Under the pieces are notes generated by a model. That model was given only the letters and a program-made list of their open reading frames with translations, ran no database searches and had not been told where the DNA came from. Shown here piece after piece: positions 36,205-42,405 of a stretch of 42,405 bases of DNA. This DNA is from Agromyces sp. NDB4Y10 (lineage in GTDB: Bacteria > Actinomycetota > Actinomycetes > Actinomycetales > Microbacteriaceae). The stretch's first letter is position 1. Each line of letters starts with the position of its first letter. The translations under genes were made by a program, and so were the position numbers. The stretch is from contig NZ_LQGY01000037.1 in NCBI RefSeq assembly GCF_001620055.1, positions 1-42,405 on the forward strand, in the 5' to 3' direction.

Positions 36205-37398
36205 TTACTTGATGATCTTCGTGACGGTACCGGCGCCGACGGTCCGGCCACCCTCGCGGATGGCGAAGCCGAGGCCCTCCTCCATGGCGATCGGCTGGAT
36301 GAGCTCGACCGTCATGTCGGTGGTGTCGCCGGGCATGACCATCTCGGTGCCCTCGGGCAGCGTGATGACGCCGGTGACGTCGGTGGTGCGGAAGTAGAAC
36401 TGCGGACGGTAGTTCGCGTAGAACGGGTTGTGACGGCCGCCCTCGTCCTTCGAGAGGATGTACGCGGTGCCCTCGAAGTTGGTGTGCGGGGTCACCGAGC
36501 CGGGGGCCACGACGACCTGGCCGCGCTCCACGTCCTCACGCTTGGTACCACGGAGCAGGAGACCGCAGTTCTCGCCGGCCCAGGCCTCGTCGAGCTGCTT
36601 GTGGAACATCTCGATACCCGTGACCGTGGTCTTCTGCGTCGGGCGGATGCCGACGATCTCGACCTCGGAGTTGATCTTCAGCGTGCCGCGCTCGGCGCGA
36701 CCCGTGACGACCGTGCCACGACCGGTGATGGTGAAGACGTCCTCGATGGGCATGAGGAACGGCTTGTCCTTGTCGCGCACCGGGTCCGGGATGGACTCGT
36801 CGACGGCCTCCATGAGGTCGAGGACCGACTGCACCCACTTCTCGTCGCCCTCGAGCGCCTTGAGGCCCGAGACGCGGACGACCGGAGCGTCGTCGCCGGG
36901 GAAGCCCTGGCTCGAGAGGAGCTCGCGGACCTCGAGCTCGACGAGCTCCAGGATCTCCTCGTCGTCGACCATGTCGGCCTTGTTCAGCGCGACGAGCAGG
37001 TACGGCACGCCGACCTGCTTGGCGAGCAGCACGTGCTCACGCGTCTGGGCCATGGGGCCGTCGGTCGCGGCGACCACCAGGATCGCGCCGTCCATCTGGG
37101 CGGCACCGGTGATCATGTTCTTGATGTAGTCGGCGTGACCCGGGGCGTCGACGTGCGCGTAGTGGCGCTTCGGCGTCTCGTACTCGACGTGCGAGATGTT
37201 GATCGTGATGCCGCGCTGGCGCTCCTCGGGAGCCGAGTCGATCGACGCGAAGTCGCGCTGCACGTTGGTGGCCGACGGGTACTTGTCGGCGAGCACCTTC
37301 GAGATCGCCGCGGTGAGCGTCGTCTTGCCGTGGTCGACGTGACCGATCGTACCGATGTTGACGTGCGGCTTGGTCCGCTCGAACTTGGCCTTAGCCAC
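36205..37398 (-). CDS. tuf: Elongation factor Tu
   Basis: EF-Tu brings aminoacyl-tRNA to the ribosome. The GTPase motifs are [16 protein letters not shown] and NKADMVDD; domain 2 and 3 sequences such as [14 protein letters not shown] and the end [15 protein letters not shown] are standard. The 397-residue product starts at a GTG with GAGGAGGA upstream. The 114-base spacer to fusA contains an AC-rich stretch with TAACAT (37477-37482), a possible internal promoter, and a hairpin GTAGCA/TGCTAC (37422-37460). Confidence 0.98.
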   Translation of the reverse strand: MAKAKFERTKPHVNIGTIGHVDHGKTTLTAAISKVLADKYPSATNVQRDFASIDSAPEERQRGITINISHVEYETPKRHYAHVDAPGHADYIKNMITGAAQMDGAILVVAATDGPMAQTREHVLLAKQVGVPYLLVALNKADMVDDEEILELVELEVRELLSSQGFPGDDAPVVRVSGLKALEGDEKWVQSVLDLMEAVDESIPDPVRDKDKPFLMPIEDVFTITGRGTVVTGRAERGTLKINSEVEIVGIRPTQKTTVTGIEMFHKQLDEAWAGENCGLLLRGTKREDVERGQVVVAPGSVTPHTNFEGTAYILSKDEGGRHNPFYANYRPQFYFRTTDVTGVITLPEGTEMVMPGDTTDMTVELIQPIAMEEGLGFAIREGGRTVGAGTVTKIIK

Positions 37399-37512
37399 TG
37401 TGGGTCCTCCTCAGGATCCGTGTAGCAGCACCGGGCGCCGGATTGCGACCGGAGTGCTACGGGGGGTTGTGTTGTTATGTTACGCGAACCTGTCGGCTCG
37501 TGCGTTCGGGCG

Positions 37513-39627
<2,115 letters not shown>

Positions 39628-39666
39628 GGGGTTCCTCCGGATGAAGTTGGAAGGGGCTTGGGGTGT

Positions 39667-39748
39667 CGGTGGTCGAGTAGGCCGCTCCGCGGCCGTACCG
39701 AGACCTCGCGAGGTCTCGGCACGCGGCTTCGCCGCTACCCGACCACCG
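39667..39748. repeat. Cloverleaf-capable palindromic repeat, copy C (rpsG-fusA spacer)
   Basis: The outer stem CGGTGGTCGAGTAG / CTACCCGACCACCG (14 bp, one mismatch) encloses arm 1 GCCGC-TCC-GCGGC (39681-39693), a 15-bp central arm CGTACCGAGACCTCG with its near-complement (39694-39723), and arm 3 CGGC-TTC-GCCG (39724-39734). The layout equals that of copy A but arms 1 and 3 have other sequences that still pair. The repeat ends six bases before the rpsG stop codon and fills most of the spacer to fusA. Confidence 0.8.
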
Positions 39749-39754
39749 GAGTGA

Positions 39755-40225
39755 CTACCAGCGGTAGTGGGCGAAGGCGCGGTTCGACTCGGCCATCTTG
39801 TGGGTGTCCTCGCGGCGCTTGACCGCGGCACCCAGGCCGTTCGAGGCGTCGAGGATCTCGTTGGTGAGACGCTCGGTCATGGTCTTCTCGCGGCGGGCCT
39901 TGGCGTAGCTGGTGAGCCAGCGGAGCGCCAGGGTGTTCGCACGGTGGGGCTTGACCTCGACGGGGACCTGGTAGGTCGAGCCGCCGACGCGGCGCGACCG
40001 GACCTCGAGGGTCGGGCGCACGTTGTCGAGGGCCTTCTTCAGGACCGCGACGGCGTCCTGGCCGGACTTGTTCGCGACGTTCTCGAGCGCCTCGTAGACG
40101 ATGCGCTGGGCGAGGTCCTTCTTGCCGTCGACGAGGATCTTGTTGACGAGCTGGCTGACGACCGGCGAGCCGTAGACCGGGTCGGCGACGACGGGGCGCT
40201 TCGGAGCGGGTCCCTTGCGAGGCAT
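39755..40225 (-). CDS. rpsG: 30S ribosomal protein S7
   Basis: S7 organises the 30S head and in E. coli represses the str operon. The 156-residue protein starts [20 protein letters not shown] and has [21 protein letters not shown] at the end, both conserved. The ATG overlaps the rpsL stop by one base (TAATG). Confidence 0.98.
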   Translation of the reverse strand: MPRKGPAPKRPVVADPVYGSPVVSQLVNKILVDGKKDLAQRIVYEALENVANKSGQDAVAVLKKALDNVRPTLEVRSRRVGGSTYQVPVEVKPHRANTLALRWLTSYAKARREKTMTERLTNEILDASNGLGAAVKRREDTHKMAESNRAFAHYRW

Positions 40226-40599
40226 TACTTCTTCTCCATCTTCGCGCCGTAGCGGCTGCGGGCCTGCTTGCGGTTCTTCACGGCCTGCGTGTCGAGCGCA
40301 CCGCGGATGATCTTGTAGCGCACACCGGGGAGGTCCTTCACACGACCGCCGCGCACGAGCACCATCGAGTGCTCCTGCAGGTTGTGGCCCTCACCGGGGA
40401 TGTAGGCGGTGACCTCGGTGCCGTTCGAGAGCTTGACACGGGCGACCTTGCGGAGCGCCGAGTTCGGCTTCTTGGGGGTGGTGGTGTACACACGGGTGCA
40501 CACGCCGCGCTGCTGGGGGTTGGCCTTCAGGGCGGGCGCCTTGGTCTTCGTGACCTTGGGCGAGCGACCCTTGCGGACCAACTGCTGAATGGTTGGCAC
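40225..40599 (-). CDS. rpsL: 30S ribosomal protein S12
   Basis: S12 controls decoding accuracy. The 124-residue protein starts [20 protein letters not shown] at a GTG with AAGGAG upstream. K43 in [12 protein letters not shown] and the lysine in the [22 protein letters not shown] region are the wild-type residues, so no streptomycin-resistance change is seen at the main site. An in-frame extension of 74 codons upstream is not similar to S12 and lies in the leader. Confidence 0.98.
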   Translation of the reverse strand: MPTIQQLVRKGRSPKVTKTKAPALKANPQQRGVCTRVYTTTPKKPNSALRKVARVKLSNGTEVTAYIPGEGHNLQEHSMVLVRGGRVKDLPGVRYKIIRGALDTQAVKNRKQARSRYGAKMEKK

Positions 40600-40822
40600 T
40601 GCTTCTCCTTGATGGTGCTGCACGGTGACAGCGTTGATGGGTTTCACATCACGACCCACCGGCACCGCCGAGCGGCGCTGCCGTACGTGGTGGGTATGCC
40701 GTGGGGGCGTTCCGGCCTCGGCGGCCGGAGCCCTGGTGTGCGCCATGATGAGAACCCGCATCGTGTCCGATCTCCGGCTGGCGGATCGCGGGCATGAACG
40801 AGCGCGCGGCAGAGCGCACACC
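40600..40822 (-). promoter_or_regulatory. Structured leader of the str operon
   Basis: About 220 bases lie between the predicted start and rpsL. They hold TCCGGCC/GGCCGGA with 5-base loop (40711-40729). Nearer to rpsL is a compound hairpin with ACCCACC/GGTGGGT outside and a 10-bp inner stem with one mismatch (40654-40695). No gene is found. Regulation by a ribosomal protein (S7 in E. coli acts elsewhere in the operon) is an inference only. Confidence 0.5.
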
Positions 40823-40828
40823 CGATCA

Positions 40829-40857
40829 ATGGTAATCGGGCGTCACGGTGCGGTCAA
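40829..40857 (-). promoter_or_regulatory. Promoter of the str operon
   Basis: TTGACC (40852-40857) and TACCAT (40829-40834) on the minus strand are separated by exactly 17 bases. This is the best SigA-type promoter in the window and fits the high expression expected of rpsL-rpsG-fusA-tuf. Predicted start is near 40822. Confidence 0.75.
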
Positions 40858-40907
40858 ATGGCGACGGATGCCGCGGGCACGCCCTGAGCGAACGGACGCC
40901 GCCCGGC

Positions 40908-41564
40908 TCAGCCCGGCCAGCCGGGGGCGTCGAGCTCGCGGTCCAGGTCGGCGAGCAGCTCGGCGACCTGCGGCTCCACGAGCCGCTCGACGGCGTTGGC
41001 GATCCGCTGCCGGTGCTGGGCGAGTTCGATGCAGATGCGGCGTCCGAGCTGCTTGGCGAACTCGTCGGCGAGGCGGACCTCCTCGCGCAGGGCCTCCTTC
41101 TCCTCGGGGGTGAAGGGACGCGGGGCCGGTTCGAAGGCCTCGGCCGCGGCATCCGCTTCGAGCCCCTGGAGGGTGAACAGGAACGGCGAGCCGGGCGTCG
41201 GTTCGGGATCGAGGTCGAGGCCGAGGAACTCCGGATCGAGCCCCTCGCCCGCGCGGTAGGGCCGACGCGCCTTGCGCTCCTCGGCGAGGCGGATCTCGCG
41301 ATGGAGCATCGGCAGGTTGCGGGCCGTGTAGTCGTCGACCGCGCCGTCGATGATGCCCTTCATGCGCATGCTGAACGCGTGCTGCACGGGGTGGGGCACG
41401 TCGGTGTCGAGGCCGGCGGCGGCGAGGATCGGCGATCCGAAGCAGCGCGTGCAGAGCCGCACGCGACCGCGGTGCGTGCCCGGCCTCCATCGCGGCAGCC
41501 ACGCCAGCCAGCGGTCGACCTCGTGGCTCACGCGAGCCTCGACCGAACCCTCCACGCGGTTCAC
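40908..41564 (-). CDS. Conserved-looking hypothetical protein, helical, with a CxxC motif
   Basis: I do not recognise a family. The 218-residue protein has RLCTRCFGSPIL (about residues 36-47), a possible half metal-binding site. A charged middle region with many Arg and Glu follows, then a long amphipathic helix near the end (EEKEALREEVRLADEFAKQL onward) and no membrane segment. It starts at a GTG. Codon use is like its neighbours. It is upstream of the str promoter and follows the two membrane-protein genes, 63 bases after the first stop. Confidence 0.7.
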   Translation of the reverse strand: MNRVEGSVEARVSHEVDRWLAWLPRWRPGTHRGRVRLCTRCFGSPILAAAGLDTDVPHPVQHAFSMRMKGIIDGAVDDYTARNLPMLHREIRLAEERKARRPYRAGEGLDPEFLGLDLDPEPTPGSPFLFTLQGLEADAAAEAFEPAPRPFTPEEKEALREEVRLADEFAKQLGRRICIELAQHRQRIANAVERLVEPQVAELLADLDRELDAPGWPG

Positions 41565-41627
41565 CCTACTGCGGCGGCCCGGCCGCGGCGCCGAACCCGC
41601 GAACGGATGTCGCGCGGGACGCGCGCC

Positions 41628-42104
41628 TCACTCCTCGCCGTCGCGCTCCCACGGCCACTTCGGGCGCTCGACCCCGCCCTGCTGGGCACGCACGGTGACC
41701 GCGGCGAGGAGCGCGACCAGGGCCCCCGTGACGGGGATGATCGCCCCGAAGCCCACGGTCATGAACGACAGCGCGAACAGCAGCGAGGCGAGGATCGTGC
41801 CCGTGGCGGCCGCGTACGACACTGTCGCCCCGACGACGCCGGCCGCCCAGGTCGCCAGCACCGCGAGGCCCGCGAGCGACCACGGGCGGAGGCCGCGGCC
41901 GAGCCCCCGACCCAGCAGCACGAGCAGGGCGATGACGGATGCCGCGACCGTGAGGGGTGCGACGAGTCGCCCCGCCTCGGGGTCGGGGACGGGCTCGACG
42001 TCGGCGAGCAGGCTCACGAACCCGAACGCGGCGACGATGAGTGCGACGTGCAGGGCGGCCGCGAATCCCGCGACGGCCCAGGATGAGGTCGAGTTCGTCG
42101 CCAT
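41628..42104 (-). CDS. Small integral membrane protein, unknown function
   Basis: The 158-residue protein has four hydrophobic segments (about residues 8-34, 49-66, 74-98 and 104-136). It ends with a charged cytoplasmic tail GVERPKWPWERDGEE. It resembles uncharacterised Microbacteriaceae membrane proteins (possibly DUF6121), but I cannot confirm the family. The ATG lies ten bases after the stop of an upstream gene cut by the window edge. Confidence 0.75.
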   Translation of the reverse strand: MATNSTSSWAVAGFAAALHVALIVAAFGFVSLLADVEPVPDPEAGRLVAPLTVAASVIALLVLLGRGLGRGLRPWSLAGLAVLATWAAGVVGATVSYAAATGTILASLLFALSFMTVGFGAIIPVTGALVALLAAVTVRAQQGGVERPKWPWERDGEE

Positions 42105-42113
42105 GTCCCGAGC

Positions 42114-42405
42114 CTACGCCCGGGTGCTCGGAGCGCCTCGGCCCGGCGCGACCCGCGCGGCGCGTCGGGCGAGGGAGGCGAGCGCGGCGATCGAGATCGC
42201 CGACATCCCCTGGAGCGCCACGATCGCCCCGACCGCCCTCCCGGTCTCGGGGTCGGTCAGCGCGACGGCGCCGGAGGCGATCGCGCCCAGCCCGGAGACG
42301 ACCGCGAGGGCGGTGAGGCCCCGCGACCGGAGCCGGTCGGCCCGCGGCGCGCGCGCTCGTCCGCGGCCGCCGGTCCCGGCGAGGATCGCCGCGGCGGCGA
42401 CCGCC
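42114..42405 (-). CDS. Partial CDS, C-terminus of a membrane protein
   Basis: An open frame enters from the right edge and stops at TAG. The last 96 residues include two hydrophobic stretches (LTALAVVSGLGAIASGAVAL and VGAIVALQGMSAISIAALA) joined by TDPETGRA, with a basic end. Third positions are strongly G/C as in neighbouring genes, which supports it as coding. It has no start inside the window. Ten bases separate it from the next gene, so they are probably co-transcribed. Confidence 0.6.
   Translation of the reverse strand, partial: AVAAAAILAGTGGRGRARAPRADRLRSRGLTALAVVSGLGAIASGAVALTDPETGRAVGAIVALQGMSAISIAALASLARRAARVAPGRGAPSTRA

Noticed and set aside
39628..39831. In-frame upstream extension of fusA
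   Set aside because: It runs through the palindromic repeat and into rpsG, and EF-G begins at the GTG with GGAGGAA.
40600..40821. In-frame upstream extension of rpsL
   Set aside because: S12 starts at the conserved MPTIQQLVR after a good AAGGAG site; the extension has no similarity and lies in the transcribed leader.

Overview
The window is high-GC DNA with strong G/C third-position bias, many GTG starts and leaderless-type promoters. It carries the ribosomal protein superoperons of an actinobacterium. The gene order, the alanine/lysine- or glutamate-rich tails on several ribosomal proteins, and a palindromic repeat family built on GGT[GA]GTCGAGTAG point to the Microbacteriaceae; an Agromyces-like relative is my guess, the genus is not established. 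Almost everything is read on the minus strand. The only plus-strand genes are coaA, an mtlR-type regulator and an OsmC-family gene.

Read in transcription order (from the right end): two small membrane-protein genes, one cut by the window edge, and an unrecognised helical protein gene precede the str operon (rpsL-rpsG-fusA-tuf). An OsmC-like gene sits in opposite orientation. Then comes the S10/spc block (rpsJ-rplC-rplD-rplW-rplB-rpsS-rplV-rpsC-rplP-rpmC-rpsQ-rplN-rplX-rplE-rpsH-rplF-rplR-rpsE-rpmD-rplO-secY-adk-map). A sugar phosphotransferase (PTS) block separates it from the alpha operon: a divergent PRD regulator, a lone small EIIB, ptsH, ptsI, mtlA, mtlF and mtlD. The alpha operon follows (infA-rpmJ-rpsM-rpsK-rpoA-rplQ), then truA, rplM-rpsI, glmM, coaA (opposite), glmS, acpS, alr, the t6A/S18-acetylation genes tsaE-tsaB-rimI-tsaD, and a DUF4190-type membrane protein. 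The left edge cuts another gene.

The block works as one growth module: translation machinery, protein export (SecY), N-terminal processing (Map, RimI), tRNA modification (TsaBDE, TruA), cell-wall precursors (GlmS, GlmM, Alr), CoA/acyl-carrier activation (CoaA, AcpS), and sugar uptake with the general PTS phosphocarriers next to the mannitol genes. S14 is missing from its usual rplE-rpsH slot, and S4 from the rpsK-rpoA slot where some actinobacteria carry it; both slots hold non-coding spacers with strong hairpins.

I see no defence system, prophage, insertion sequence, CRISPR array or tRNA gene. The least explained signals are non-coding: (1) a cloverleaf-capable palindromic repeat inside three ribosomal operons, whose arms differ in sequence but still pair; (2) a strongly over-represented GGATGCC/GGCATCC word, which also forms a perfect 28-bp palindrome between convergent genes; (3) long structured leaders before rpsJ and rpsL; (4) a long inverted repeat between mtlA and mtlF.
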